Origin: Nocardioides mangrovicus
Lineage (GTDB): Bacteria > Actinomycetota > Actinomycetes > Propionibacteriales > Nocardioidaceae
Reading direction: 5' to 3'
NCBI RefSeq assembly: GCF_003674065.1
Contig: NZ_RDBE01000007.1
Location: 279,845-343,844, forward strand
Length of the DNA: 64,000 bases
Positions 53,674 through 62,379 of the stretch are shown in pieces (position 1 is the stretch's first letter; each line of letters opens with the position of its first letter). The notes beneath the pieces are model-generated. The model searched no databases. It worked only from the letters and a program-made list of their open reading frames with translations, and was not told the origin of the DNA. The position numbers and the translations under genes are program-made.

Positions 53674-54621
53674 TCAGACCGCTGCGCTCTCGCTGCGCCG
53701 CTCCATAGCCTGCTGGTAGAGCCGGCCCGCGCGGTAGGAGGAGCGCACCAGCGGTCCGGAGAGCACCCCGGCGAAGCCGATCTCCTCGGCCTCGGCGGCC
53801 AGCTCGACGAACTCCTGCGGCTTGACCCAACGCTCCACCGGGTGGTGGCGGGGGCTGGGGCGCAGGTACTGGGTGACCGTGACGAGCTCGCAGCCGGCCT
53901 CGTGGAGGTCGCGCAGCGCCTGCGAGACCTCCTCGCGGGTCTCGCCCATGCCTAGGATCAGGTTCGACTTGGTGACCAGCCCGAAAGCCCGCGCCTGGGT
54001 GAGGACGTCGAGCGAGCGCTCGTAGCGGAACGCGGGCCGGATCCGCTTGAAGATGCGCGGCACCGTCTCGACGTTGTGGGCCAGCACCTCGGGCCGCGAC
54101 TCGAAGACCTCGGCGAGCAGCTCCGGCTTGCCGTTGAAGTCGGGGATGAGGTTCTCCACGCCGGTGCCCGGGTTCAGCTCGTGGATCTGGCGCACGGTCT
54201 CGGCGTAGAGCCACGCTCCGCCGTCGGCCAGGTCGTCGCGGGCGACGCCGGTGATGGTGGCGTAGCGCAGCTCCATCGTCCGCACCGACTCCGCCACGCG
54301 CCGCGGCTCGTCGACGTCGAGCGCCTGCGGCTTGCCGGTGTCGATCTGGCAGAAGTCGCAACGCCGGGTGCACTGGTCGCCGCCGATGAGGAACGTGGCC
54401 TCGCGGTCCTCCCAGCACTCGTAGATGTTGGGACAGCCCGCCTCCTGGCACACCGTGTGCAGGCCCTCGCGCTTCACCAGCCCCTGCAGCTCGGTGTACT
54501 CCGGGCCCATCCGGGCGCGGGTCTTGATCCACTCCGGCTTGCGCTCGATGGGGGTCTCGGCGTTGCGGACCTCGAGTCGGAGGAGCTTGCGGCCGTCAGG
54601 GTTGGCAGGAGCCTGTGTCAC
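53674..54621 (-). CDS. lipA: Lipoyl synthase
   Basis: 315 residues, radical SAM enzyme that adds two sulfur atoms to octanoyl groups. The auxiliary cluster Cys set is in [12 protein letters not shown] and the radical SAM motif is [33 protein letters not shown] in pattern and the RSSYRAG end are conserved. GTG 54621 is chosen because TACAGT (54634-54629) ends seven bases before it, a leaderless promoter; an upstream GTG at 54630 overlaps the hexamer. It works with lipB downstream of this group. Confidence 0.96.
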   Translation of the reverse strand: MTQAPANPDGRKLLRLEVRNAETPIERKPEWIKTRARMGPEYTELQGLVKREGLHTVCQEAGCPNIYECWEDREATFLIGGDQCTRRCDFCQIDTGKPQALDVDEPRRVAESVRTMELRYATITGVARDDLADGGAWLYAETVRQIHELNPGTGVENLIPDFNGKPELLAEVFESRPEVLAHNVETVPRIFKRIRPAFRYERSLDVLTQARAFGLVTKSNLILGMGETREEVSQALRDLHEAGCELVTVTQYLRPSPRHHPVERWVKPQEFVELAAEAEEIGFAGVLSGPLVRSSYRAGRLYQQAMERRSESAAV

Positions 54622-54628
54622 GCCCTCC

Positions 54629-54634
54629 ACTGTA
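54629..54634 (-). promoter_or_regulatory. Predicted leaderless promoter of lipA (-10)
   Basis: TACAGT on the minus strand ends seven bases before GTG 54621. No well-spaced ribosome site is present; the GGAGG between them is too close to the start to act normally. Confidence 0.45.
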
Positions 54635-54643
54635 CGAGGCGGG

Positions 54644-55810
54644 TCACGGCGTCGGGGTGTCCGAGGGGGTGGCCGCCGAGGCCGACGACGACGATGAGGA
54701 CGACGCCGAGGGCGTCGCGCTGGGCGAGGGGTCGGCGCTCGACGTCGGGCTGGCCGTGGGGGAGGGGCAGCCGTCGACCGGCGTCGGCGTCGCGGTGGGG
54801 CTGGCGCTCGTGGTGGGGGTGTCCGTCGGGCAGTCCGGCGACGGTGAGCCCGACGGGGATCCGGACGGGGACGCCGACGGCGAGTCGGAGGCGGACGAGC
54901 CGGCCGAGGCCGAGGTGGTCGCGCTGGGCGCGGAGACGGCCGGCTTGCCCGGCTTCTTCGGCTTGACCACGACGCCCTGCGGCACGTCGGCGGCCGTGAC
55001 GGTCGGGTCGCTGGCGGTCGCGAGCGGGTCCTCGGCGCTCACCGCCGTCAGGGCGCGAGCGGCCATCGACGGGGCGAGGGCCTGCTCGCTGAGCGCGTAC
55101 CGGTGGGAGAGCGCCAGCACGAACAGCACGTAGGGCCGGGAGTGGTTGTAGCGGAACACCGCCGACTTCTTGCCCTGCCGGGTGCCCAGGTCGTCGTCGT
55201 TGCCGCAGAGGTAGACCGCAGCGCCCAGGGCGGCGTCGTCAAGGTCCTGCGGGTCGCGCTTGCCGTCGCCGTCGGCGTCGACGGCCACCTGCGACCACGT
55301 CGACGGCAGCAGCTGCATCGGGCCCACCGCTCGGTCGAAGCGCGGGTTGCCGTCGATCTGCCCGCCGTCGGTGTCGGGCACGGTGATCCGCCCGTTCCGG
55401 CCGTTCAGGACGGGCCCGAAGGCGCCGTAGCGGGCCTCGACGTCGCCCAGCGCGGCCAGCAGCGTCCAGGAGAGCCGGCAGCTCGGGTCGGCGGTGTCGA
55501 TCACCTGGGCCGCGCGCTGGTAGGCGCTCAACGCCTGCTCGGAGACGTTCTCGTAGGCGGCGTTCTCGAACAGCGTGCGCTGGTGCTCCAGCGGCTGCCC
55601 GGCGGCGCCCTGGCGCGGCACGGCCGTCAGCGTCGGGACGCTGGGCTCGGCCGGCTCGCTCGCCGGCGCAGAGCTGCTGGCCGCGCTGCTGGGCGCTGCG
55701 GCCGGGCGGTGGTGGGAGGAAGCGACTCCGCAGGCGGTCAGGCTCGTCGCGGCCAGTGCCAGGGGGATGCCAGCACGCAGCAGTCCCCGCCCCGTCTTGC
55801 TCAGTGTCAC
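54644..55810 (-). CDS. Lytic murein transglycosylase-like lipoprotein
   Basis: 388 residues. A lipobox LTAC at about residues 24-27 marks a lipoprotein. The catalytic domain (SLT_2/MltB-like) runs from about 90 to 265: [18 protein letters not shown] holds the likely catalytic Glu, and [10 protein letters not shown] and VYLCGND-type blocks follow. The last 120 or so residues are Ser/Thr/Pro/Ala repeats, likely a wall-spanning tail. It cuts peptidoglycan glycan strands. The start is GTG 55810 with GGGAG upstream. Confidence 0.85.
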   Translation of the reverse strand: MTLSKTGRGLLRAGIPLALAATSLTACGVASSHHRPAAAPSSAASSSAPASEPAEPSVPTLTAVPRQGAAGQPLEHQRTLFENAAYENVSEQALSAYQRAAQVIDTADPSCRLSWTLLAALGDVEARYGAFGPVLNGRNGRITVPDTDGGQIDGNPRFDRAVGPMQLLPSTWSQVAVDADGDGKRDPQDLDDAALGAAVYLCGNDDDLGTRQGKKSAVFRYNHSRPYVLFVLALSHRYALSEQALAPSMAARALTAVSAEDPLATASDPTVTAADVPQGVVVKPKKPGKPAVSAPSATTSASAGSSASDSPSASPSGSPSGSPSPDCPTDTPTTSASPTATPTPVDGCPSPTASPTSSADPSPSATPSASSSSSSSASAATPSDTPTP

Positions 55811-55942
55811 TGCCTGCTCCCGCTGTACGTCCGAGATCGCCTGGTCGGCGGCAACATACCCGCCGGTAGGCCCGTCGACCGTGGCTGTCACCAGATGGTC
55901 CTCGACCGGTCTCGAAGCGTTCACGGACCGGTCCGGTCCTGG

Positions 55943-56899
55943 TCAGGGTACGTCGCGCCGCCGGAAGTCGGCCCACGAGAGCGCCATGACGACCGCGGTC
56001 ACGACCGCCAGCACGGCTCCCGCCGGCCACATGTCGAGCACCCGGATCTTGCAGTCGGGTCCGCCGCAGCGCAGCGAGGCGTCGAAGTAGTGGGTGCTGC
56101 CCAGCAGCCACGCGAACACGTTGTGGCTGGGGGTGAGCCAGCCGGTCCCGCGCACCGGCAGCGGGCCCAGCAGCACCTCGGCGGCCAGGCTCACGCCGAA
56201 CACCAGGCCGACCGCCCCGACGGTGCTGCGGAACAGCATGGCCAGCGCGTACGCCCCCACCGGTGCGACGGCGGCGAGCACCAGCGTCCGCACGATGTGC
56301 CACACCACCAGCGAGCCGGCGGTGACGCTCAGGCCGCGCTCGGCGGCGATGATGCGCAGCGGCACCCAGAACACCGCCAGCGCCAGCGCGGCGATCACCA
56401 GCGAGCCCAACGAGACCGCGGCCGCCTTGGCCAGCCACACCCGCGTACGCCGCGACTCGGCCAGCAGCTGGTTGCGCAGCGATCGCGAGGCCCAGTCCGA
56501 GCCCGCGAAGGCCGCACCGGCCACCACGAGCAGCACGAGCACGAGCACCGCCAGGTGCAGCCCGTTGTTCTGCATCACGACTCGCAGCCGCAGCGGCGCA
56601 CGGGTGAGGAAGTCGGTGGTCTGCGGCACCAGGTCGGCTCGGCAGTCCGAGGCGGTGGCGCCGGGGCCGAGCATCGTCGCCGGGTCGGCCAGGCACTCCT
56701 TGACGTCGCCGCGCTTGGCCTCGGCGGCCATCGACGCCTGGGCGCGGGCGGTGGCCACCTCGGCCCGGGAGAACGGCCGGCTGTCGTAGGCCGTGCGGAA
56801 CGCGAAGAGCCCGGCGGCCACCACGGCCACCACCAGCACGGCGAGCACGACGCGCGAGGAGCGGAAGCGGGCCAGCTCGACGCCCACCAGCCGCCTCAC
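55943..56899 (-). CDS. ABC-2 type transporter permease
   Basis: 318 residues. One N-terminal membrane segment, a large external loop of about 70 residues with two Cys (about residues 69 and 85), and five further segments from about 112. The layout is that of ABC-2 exporters. The start overlaps the ATPase stop by four bases, so the two form a unit. The substrate is unknown. Confidence 0.78.
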   Translation of the reverse strand: MRRLVGVELARFRSSRVVLAVLVVAVVAAGLFAFRTAYDSRPFSRAEVATARAQASMAAEAKRGDVKECLADPATMLGPGATASDCRADLVPQTTDFLTRAPLRLRVVMQNNGLHLAVLVLVLLVVAGAAFAGSDWASRSLRNQLLAESRRTRVWLAKAAAVSLGSLVIAALALAVFWVPLRIIAAERGLSVTAGSLVVWHIVRTLVLAAVAPVGAYALAMLFRSTVGAVGLVFGVSLAAEVLLGPLPVRGTGWLTPSHNVFAWLLGSTHYFDASLRCGGPDCKIRVLDMWPAGAVLAVVTAVVMALSWADFRRRDVP

Positions 56900-57645
56900 G
56901 AGGTGCCCTCGTGTCGCGAGCCCAGCAACGACTCCAGTTCCGAGGGCACCGCGGTCATCTCCATCCGGACCTCGCCCAGCACGTCGGTGACGCTGCCCGC
57001 GGCGACGGTGCGGCCCTCGTCGACCAGGTGCACGGAGTCGCAGACCTGGCGGACCAGGGCCGGGTCGTCGGTGGTGAGCAGGACGGTCCGGCCCGCGTCG
57101 CCGCGCTCGCGCAGCATCGTGACCACCTCCCGCGCGCCGGCGGGGTCCAGGTCGGCGGTGGGCTCGTCGAGCAGCAGCAGCTCGGGGTCCTTGAGCAGGG
57201 CGGCGGCCAGCGCGAGCCGCTGCCGCTCACCCACGGAGTAGCCGGCGAAGTGGTGGCGGGCCGCCTCGCTCAGGCCGAGGCGCTCGATGACGGCGTCGAC
57301 CCGGTCGCGGCCCACGCCCGCAGCGCGGGCCAGCAGCAGCAGGTTGCGGCGCCCGCTGAACGACCCGGTGAACACCGGCTCCTCGACCATCGCGCCCACC
57401 CGCGGCATCACCTCGGGCAGCCGGGACGGCACCGGGACGCCGAGCAGCTCGATCGTGCCTGCCGTCGGCCGGCTCAGTCCCACCAGCAGCCGCAGCACCT
57501 CCGAGCGTCCCGCGCCCGGTGCGCCCAGCAGCGCGTGCACGCCGCCCGCGGGCACCTCCATGTCGAGTCCGTCGACCGCCACCCGACGCCCCCGCTGGGC
57601 ACGAAGCACCTTGCGCAGGCCGACGGTCCTGATCGCAACGGCCAT
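56896..57645 (-). CDS. ABC ATPase with degenerate Walker A
   Basis: 249 residues of ABC ATPase type. The Walker A loop reads GAPGAGRS at 41-48, with Arg47 in place of the usual Lys. The signature is YSVGERQRL rather than LSGGQ, and the H-loop position reads TTDDPAL with Asp where His is normal. Walker B LLLLDEPTADLD is intact. ATP hydrolysis is probably weak or absent unless partners compensate. It is encoded directly before the ABC-2 permease. Confidence 0.8.
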   Translation of the reverse strand: MAVAIRTVGLRKVLRAQRGRRVAVDGLDMEVPAGGVHALLGAPGAGRSEVLRLLVGLSRPTAGTIELLGVPVPSRLPEVMPRVGAMVEEPVFTGSFSGRRNLLLLARAAGVGRDRVDAVIERLGLSEAARHHFAGYSVGERQRLALAAALLKDPELLLLDEPTADLDPAGAREVVTMLRERGDAGRTVLLTTDDPALVRQVCDSVHLVDEGRTVAAGSVTDVLGEVRMEMTAVPSELESLLGSRHEGTS

Positions 57646-57666
57646 ACCTCCAGCATGGCCGACGGG

Positions 57667-58356
57667 TCAGGACGGACGCAGCAGGCGCACCGGCTCCGGG
57701 CGCGCTTCGTAGCTCGGGGTGGGCTCGTAGGGACCCCAGGCGAGCAGGTCGCTCAGGTGCCGCTCGACGCTGGGCACCACCTCGTCGATGCTCACGTCGC
57801 GACCCAGCTCGGCCGAGAGGGAGGTGACCCCGGCGTCGTCGATGCCGCAGGGCACGAAGCGGGCGTACCAGTCCAGGTCGACGTCGCAGTTCAGCGCGAA
57901 GCCGTGCATCGTGACGCCGCGGCTCATCCGGATCCCCAGGGCGCCGACCTTGCGCTCGGGTCCGCGGTCGTCGGCGCGCAGCCAGACGCCGCTGCGGCCC
58001 GGCACGCGCGCGGTGACGACGCCGAAGTCCCGGCAGACCGCGATCAGCGCCTCCTCCACCCGGCGGACGTAGTCGACGACCTTGACGTGCTGCGGCAGCC
58101 GCGCGATCGGGTAGCCGACCAGCTGGCCGGGGCCGTGGAAGGTGATCTTGCCGCCGCGGTCGACGTCGATGATCTCGGCGCCGCCGGGGTCCAGCGGGCG
58201 CTCGTGGGCGTCGGTGCTCTTGCCGCAGGTGAAGACGGGCGGGTGCTCGAGCAGCAGCGTGCGGTCCTCGCCGCCCGCCACGACGGCCTGGTGCTCCTCG
58301 CGCTGCAGCTCCCAGGCGGTGCGGTAGTCGACCAGGCCGAGCGTGCTGAACCGCAT
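57667..58356 (-). CDS. lipB: Octanoyl-[acyl carrier protein] transferase
   Basis: 229 residues. LipB moves octanoyl from ACP to lipoyl domains. It shows LLLEHPPVFTCGKSTD, GGKITFHGPGQLVGYPI, the catalytic Lys in KVGALGIRMSRG and the acyl-thioester Cys in FVPCGIDDAG. All key residues are present. It is separated from lipA by the transglycosylase and ABC genes, whereas in mycobacteria lipB and lipA are adjacent. Confidence 0.96.
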   Translation of the reverse strand: MRFSTLGLVDYRTAWELQREEHQAVVAGGEDRTLLLEHPPVFTCGKSTDAHERPLDPGGAEIIDVDRGGKITFHGPGQLVGYPIARLPQHVKVVDYVRRVEEALIAVCRDFGVVTARVPGRSGVWLRADDRGPERKVGALGIRMSRGVTMHGFALNCDVDLDWYARFVPCGIDDAGVTSLSAELGRDVSIDEVVPSVERHLSDLLAWGPYEPTPSYEARPEPVRLLRPS

Positions 58357-58427
58357 GCTTACGAGTTTTCCACAGCGCCGAAACCGACCCTTGTGACGGC
58401 CTCGGCGGGCGCCGCAGGGTGGTCCTC

Positions 58428-58949
58428 GTGCGGATCAGAGTGCTCGTGCCCCTGCTGGCGGCGGTCGTCGCCGCCCTGGTGGCCGTCGTGACCCCGGCGG
58501 CCGTCCACGAGCCTCGCCCTGCACCGGTCGCGGCGGCTCTCGGTGCGCCGGCACCATCGTCGCCGGCGCTGGTGGCGCTGCACCGGTGGGACGCCGCCCG
58601 CGCCCGGGCCTGGGCCTCGGGTGAGCCGGCCGCACTGCGGCGGCTCTACGTCCCGGGCGCGGCCGCGGGCCGGGCCGATGTCGCGCTGCTGCGGCGCTAC
58701 CTGGCCCGCGGCCTCGTCGTCACCGGGATGTCGCAGCAGGTGCTGGCGGTGCGGGTGACCCGGGCCGGCACGGACCGGCTGGTGCTGCGCGTGACCGATC
58801 GGCTGGTCGGGGCCGTCGCGGTCTCGGTGAGCGCACACCAGCCGCTGCCCGCCTCGGCGCCGCTCACCCGGCGCCTGGAGCTGCGGCGCGTGGGGGAGGA
58901 GTGGCGGATGGCCACCATCCGAGCGGTCAGGCCGACAGCCCCGCCCTGA
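58428..58949 (+). CDS. Exported small protein, unknown
   Basis: 173 residues with an N-terminal hydrophobic signal (residues 4-25), an Ala/Pro linker, and a compact domain resembling an Ala/Arg-rich NTF2-like fold (ALHRWDAARARAWASGEP then ALRRLY). I do not recognise a named family. GTG 58428 or GTG 58419 may be the start. The last 23 bp overlap the end of the convergent TIGR01777 gene. Confidence 0.55.
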   Translation: MRIRVLVPLLAAVVAALVAVVTPAAVHEPRPAPVAAALGAPAPSSPALVALHRWDAARARAWASGEPAALRRLYVPGAAAGRADVALLRRYLARGLVVTGMSQQVLAVRVTRAGTDRLVLRVTDRLVGAVAVSVSAHQPLPASAPLTRRLELRRVGEEWRMATIRAVRPTAPP

Positions 58950-59820
58950 CCGCGGCGTCGATGTCGGGGTGGCGGAAGGCGTAGCCGGAGTCGAGCAGCG
59001 CTCGCGGCACGAGGCGGACCGAGCCCAGCAGCTCGGGGGCGAGGCCGCCCGCGAGCGGCCGGATCGCGAACGCCGGCACCCGCAGCACGGTCGGGCGGTG
59101 CACGGCCCGGCCCAGCGCCCGGGTGAAGCCGGCGTTGGTGGTGGGCTCGGCCAGGGTCAGGTTCACCGGGCCCGCCAGTGAGTCGTGCTCGGCGCAGTGC
59201 AGCACGCCGCCCACCCAGTCGGCCGTGGCGATGCACGGGTAGTACTGCCGGCCGTCGCCCAGTGGGCCGCCCAGCCCGGCCTTGAACAGCAGCGTCTGCA
59301 GGTGCAGCGGCTCGCTGCGCCGGTCCAGCACGGGGGAGGTGCGCAGGAACACCACCCGGGCGCCGGCGTCCACCGCGGGCTGCGCGGCTCGCTGCCAGGC
59401 GCGGCTCACCCGGGTCAGCAGGGCGTCGCCGCGGCTGTCGGAGGACTCCTCGAGCAGCTCCTCGCCGTGGTCGCCGTACCACCCGGTGGCGTTGCCGGCC
59501 AGGAACGCCGGCCGGCTCTCGGCTGCGGCGATGGCCTCGGCCAGGGTGCGCGTCGTGGCCACGCGGCTGCGCTGCAGCTCCTCGCGCCAACGCGCGGAGT
59601 GCGGGTTGCCGAAGGTGGGGCTGCCGGCCAGGTTCACCACGACGTCCACCCCGTCGAGGTGGCCGAGGTCGAGGGGCGCGGTGTAGGGGTCCCACTCCCG
59701 CTGGTCGGGACCCTCGGGCCGGTGCCGCACCAGCCGCAGCACCTCGTGCCCGGAGGTCAGCAGCGTGTCGCGCAGCCGGGTGCCGAGGAAGCCGGAGGAG
59801 CCGGCGAGGAGGAAGCGCAT
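58927..59820 (-). CDS. TIGR01777-family NAD(P)-dependent epimerase-like protein
   Basis: 297 residues, short atypical SDR. GSSGFLGTRL is the nucleotide loop, VVNLAGSPTFG the conserved block 2, and YPCIATADWVGGVLHCAEHD in pattern and VRLVPRALLDSGYAF end the family. Such proteins, once called YfcH, have no known reaction. In mycobacteria the homologue lies between lipB and the E2 gene, as here. It is divergent from lpdA. Confidence 0.86.
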   Translation of the reverse strand: MRFLLAGSSGFLGTRLRDTLLTSGHEVLRLVRHRPEGPDQREWDPYTAPLDLGHLDGVDVVVNLAGSPTFGNPHSARWREELQRSRVATTRTLAEAIAAAESRPAFLAGNATGWYGDHGEELLEESSDSRGDALLTRVSRAWQRAAQPAVDAGARVVFLRTSPVLDRRSEPLHLQTLLFKAGLGGPLGDGRQYYPCIATADWVGGVLHCAEHDSLAGPVNLTLAEPTTNAGFTRALGRAVHRPTVLRVPAFAIRPLAGGLAPELLGSVRLVPRALLDSGYAFRHPDIDAAVRAGLSA

Positions 59821-59864
59821 GTGCCCAACCTCGCACGCGCGGCGGGAAGCCACATCACCCCTAC

Positions 59865-59870
59865 TACGCT
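59865..59870 (+). promoter_or_regulatory. Predicted leaderless promoter of lpdA (-10)
   Basis: TACGCT ends eight bases before GTG 59879, so the transcript is likely to begin at or one base before the start codon. Confidence 0.42.
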
Positions 59871-59878
59871 GACTGGTC

Positions 59879-61270
59879 GTGAGCCACTTCGATGTCGTCG
59901 TCCTCGGTGCGGGCCCCGGTGGGTACGTCGCCGCCATCCGCGCCTCCCAGCTCGGCAAGAGCGTCGCGGTCGTGGAGAAGAAGTACTGGGGCGGGGTGTG
60001 CCTCAACGTCGGCTGCATCCCCTCCAAGGCGCTGCTGCGCAACGCCGAGCTCGCCCACGTCATCACCAAGGAGAAGGACGTCTTCGGCATCACCGGCGAC
60101 GCCTCGATGGACTACGCGCCCACCCACGCGCGCAGCCGCAAGGTGAGCCAGGGCATCGTCAACGGCGTCCACTACCTGATGAAGAAGAACAAGATCACCG
60201 AGATCCACGGCTGGGCCACCTTCAAGGACCCCTCCACGCTGGTGGTCGACCTCGAGGACGGCGGTCAGGACGAGCTCACCTGGGGCGACCTCATCATCGC
60301 CACCGGCGCCACCACGCGGCTGGTGCCCGGTACCGAGCTGTCGGACAACGTGGTCACCTACGAGGAGCAGATCCTCGACGAGAACCTGCCCGGCTCCGTG
60401 GTGATCGCCGGGTCCGGCGCCATCGGCGTCGAGTTCGCCTACGTGATGGCCAACTTCGGGGTGAAGGTGACCATCGTGGAGTTCCTCGACCGGATGGTGC
60501 CCACCGAGGACGCCGAGGTCTCCAAGGAGCTCCTCAAGCACTACAAGAAGCTCGGCGTCGACGTCCGGCTCTCCACCAAGGTCGAGTCGATCGAGGACAC
60601 CGGCTCGGGTGTGAAGGTCACCGTGAGCAAGGACGGCAGCACCGAGGTCATCGAGGCCGACAAGGTGCTCCAGGCCATCGGTTTCGCCCCCCGGCTCGAC
60701 GGCTACGGCCTGGAGAACACCGGCGTCGAGACCACCGAGCGCGGCGCGATCGCCGTCGACGAACGCGGCCGCACCAACGTCGAGCACGTCTGGGCCATCG
60801 GCGACGTCACCGGCAAGCTGATGCTCGCCCACACCGCCGAGGCGATGGGCATCGTCGCCGCCGAGACCATCGCCGACGCCGAGACGGTCGAGATCGACTT
60901 CGACATGATCCCGCGGGCCACCTACTGCCAGCCGCAGATCGCCTCCTTCGGCTACTCCGAGGAGCAGGCCAAGGAGAAGGGCTACGACGTCAAGGTCGCC
61001 AAGTTCCCGTTCTCGGCCAACGGCAAGGCCGCCGGCCTCGGCGAGACCGCCGGGTTCGTCAAGATCATCGCCGACGCCAAGCACAACGAGATCATCGGCG
61101 CCGCGCTGATCGGCCCCGACGTCACCGAGCTCCTCCCGGCGCTGACCCTGGCCCAGAAGTGGGACCTCACCGCCGACGAGGTAGCCCGCAACGTCTTCGC
61201 CCACCCGACCCTGTCGGAGGCGGTCAAGGAAGCTGTTGAAGGGATTGCCGGGCATATGATCAACCTCTAG
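59879..61270 (+). CDS. lpdA: Dihydrolipoyl dehydrogenase (E3)
   Basis: 463 residues. FAD-binding [13 protein letters not shown], redox disulfide in [16 protein letters not shown]-binding [11 protein letters not shown] and the His-Glu base in [13 protein letters not shown] [11 protein letters not shown] are all present. It re-oxidises dihydrolipoyl groups of the 2-oxoacid dehydrogenases, glycine cleavage and, in mycobacteria, peroxidase systems. The start is GTG 59879. The last codons and the stop lie in the left arm of a large near-palindrome. Confidence 0.97.
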   Translation: MSHFDVVVLGAGPGGYVAAIRASQLGKSVAVVEKKYWGGVCLNVGCIPSKALLRNAELAHVITKEKDVFGITGDASMDYAPTHARSRKVSQGIVNGVHYLMKKNKITEIHGWATFKDPSTLVVDLEDGGQDELTWGDLIIATGATTRLVPGTELSDNVVTYEEQILDENLPGSVVIAGSGAIGVEFAYVMANFGVKVTIVEFLDRMVPTEDAEVSKELLKHYKKLGVDVRLSTKVESIEDTGSGVKVTVSKDGSTEVIEADKVLQAIGFAPRLDGYGLENTGVETTERGAIAVDERGRTNVEHVWAIGDVTGKLMLAHTAEAMGIVAAETIADAETVEIDFDMIPRATYCQPQIASFGYSEEQAKEKGYDVKVAKFPFSANGKAAGLGETAGFVKIIADAKHNEIIGAALIGPDVTELLPALTLAQKWDLTADEVARNVFAHPTLSEAVKEAVEGIAGHMINL

Positions 61271-61312
61271 AAAAGTTGCCCTAGGCAACTTTTCCAAGAG
61301 GTTGATCATATG
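61253..61312. terminator. Long near-palindrome covering the lpdA 3' end
   Basis: A 16-bp perfect stem (61253-61268 with 61297-61312) carries, after a small internal loop, an 11-bp perfect stem (61270-61280 with 61284-61294) and a CTA loop. The stop codon TAG is inside. The inner stem ends in TTTT, so it can act as a terminator. It is AT-rich for this genome. Confidence 0.7.
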
Positions 61313-61314
61313 GA

Positions 61315-61393
61315 GCCGAGGCGTCGCAGGTCGATGGCTCCGTGTCTCGCGCGGAGCGCGCGTGGCGTAGCCGTCGGCGTGCGACGCCTCGGC
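61315..61393. repeat. 14-bp inverted repeat around a 51-bp GC-rich core
   Basis: Arms 61315-61328 and 61380-61393 are perfect complements. The nine-base motif CGACGCCTC occurs again near 61479 and 61512. The core contains several GCGCG runs that can fold. No coding sense is seen in 61313-61517. Confidence 0.55.
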
Positions 61394-61517
61394 GAGCCAA
61401 CAACGGACGGCGACGAAGGCAACGGCCGAAGGCGAAGCGGGTTGGTCTGAAACCAGGGGCACGAGCCCAATAAGGTTGCGACGCCTCACCACCCCGGACG
61501 CGCGACAACACGACGCC

Positions 61518-62198
61518 TCACCGGGCCAGACGTGCAGGTTCCTGACGTCTCGCGAAGGGCCAGGTGATCAGCGCCCACACGCCCGCCACGATGGCGACCT
61601 CGGCCACGACGTACCAGGGCCAGGGGCCGAGCAGGTCGAGCGCGGAGTGCACGGCCGGCTTGCGGTTGAGGTAGCCGTAGTTGGTGCCGAGCACCGCGTT
61701 GAGCACCATGACGCCGCCCGCCCAGCCGGCGGTGACGAGCACCGAGAGTCGGTAGGTGCGCCAGTCGGGGCGCTGGCCGATGGCCAGCAGGTAGACCGCC
61801 GCCCACACGGGCAGGAAGTGCATCCCCCAGAACATGAAGAAGCGAGGGTCGGGGAACTCCTGCTGCAGCGACGGCGTGAGGATCGCCTGCGGCACGAGCG
61901 TCAGCGCCCAGAAGCAGAGCAGGGCGCACGCCCACGGCCGCCGGGTCCACAGCGCGTAGGCCGCCACCATCCAGGCCAGGTCGCACACCTGCAGCGGCAG
62001 CGAGGTACCGAGCCCGAAATCGCCCGGGAGGAGCTGCAGCACCTGCAGCGGCACGGTGAAGCAGCAGGTCGCCACCGCCATCGAGCGACGTAGCTCCCGG
62101 CGGTCGCCGGCGCGGCCCAGCAGCGCGAACACGACGCAGCCGGCCAGGCACAGCCCGATGAGCAGGTAGTGCTCGAAGGTGAACGCCTGGAACCGCAC
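61518..62198 (-). CDS. TIGR02206 family membrane protein (YwaF-like)
   Basis: 226 residues with six or seven membrane segments. FEHYLLIGLCLAG, LPLQVCDLAWMVAAYAL and FFMFWGMHFLPVWAAVYLL, then NYGYLNRKP, mark TIGR02206. Function unknown. GTG 62198 is chosen because it gives the family start. It lies between the E2 gene and lpdA, separated from E2 by the second copy of the 80-bp repeat. Confidence 0.83.
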   Translation of the reverse strand: MRFQAFTFEHYLLIGLCLAGCVVFALLGRAGDRRELRRSMAVATCCFTVPLQVLQLLPGDFGLGTSLPLQVCDLAWMVAAYALWTRRPWACALLCFWALTLVPQAILTPSLQQEFPDPRFFMFWGMHFLPVWAAVYLLAIGQRPDWRTYRLSVLVTAGWAGGVMVLNAVLGTNYGYLNRKPAVHSALDLLGPWPWYVVAEVAIVAGVWALITWPFARRQEPARLAR

Positions 62199-62269
62199 GC
62201 ATTCATCGTCGCGGCCCGGCAGCCCGGACGCATGGGCCCAGGTACTCAGCCTCCGCCAGGTGCGTCCGA

Positions 62270-62349
62270 CTTCCCACGACGAGCGGTCGCTTCCCACGGG
62301 TCCTTCATCGTGGGAGGCGACCGTTCACCATGGCACCATGGTGAACGGG
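62270..62349 (-). repeat. 80-bp structured repeat, copy B
   Basis: Minus-strand copy of the element at 32501-32580. It is wholly intergenic, between the E2 stop (62380) and the TIGR02206 start. The second stem has GGTCGCC paired with AAGCGACC, where copy A has GGCCACC with AAGTGGC, so pairing is kept through changed bases. Confidence 0.8.
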
Positions 62350-62379
62350 GGGCTGGCCTGGGGTCCCTGCGCCCCCGCG

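Noticed and set aside
56896..57645. Calling the degenerate ABC ATPase a pseudogene
   Set aside because: The frame is intact, Walker B is normal and it is translationally coupled to a complete permease gene.
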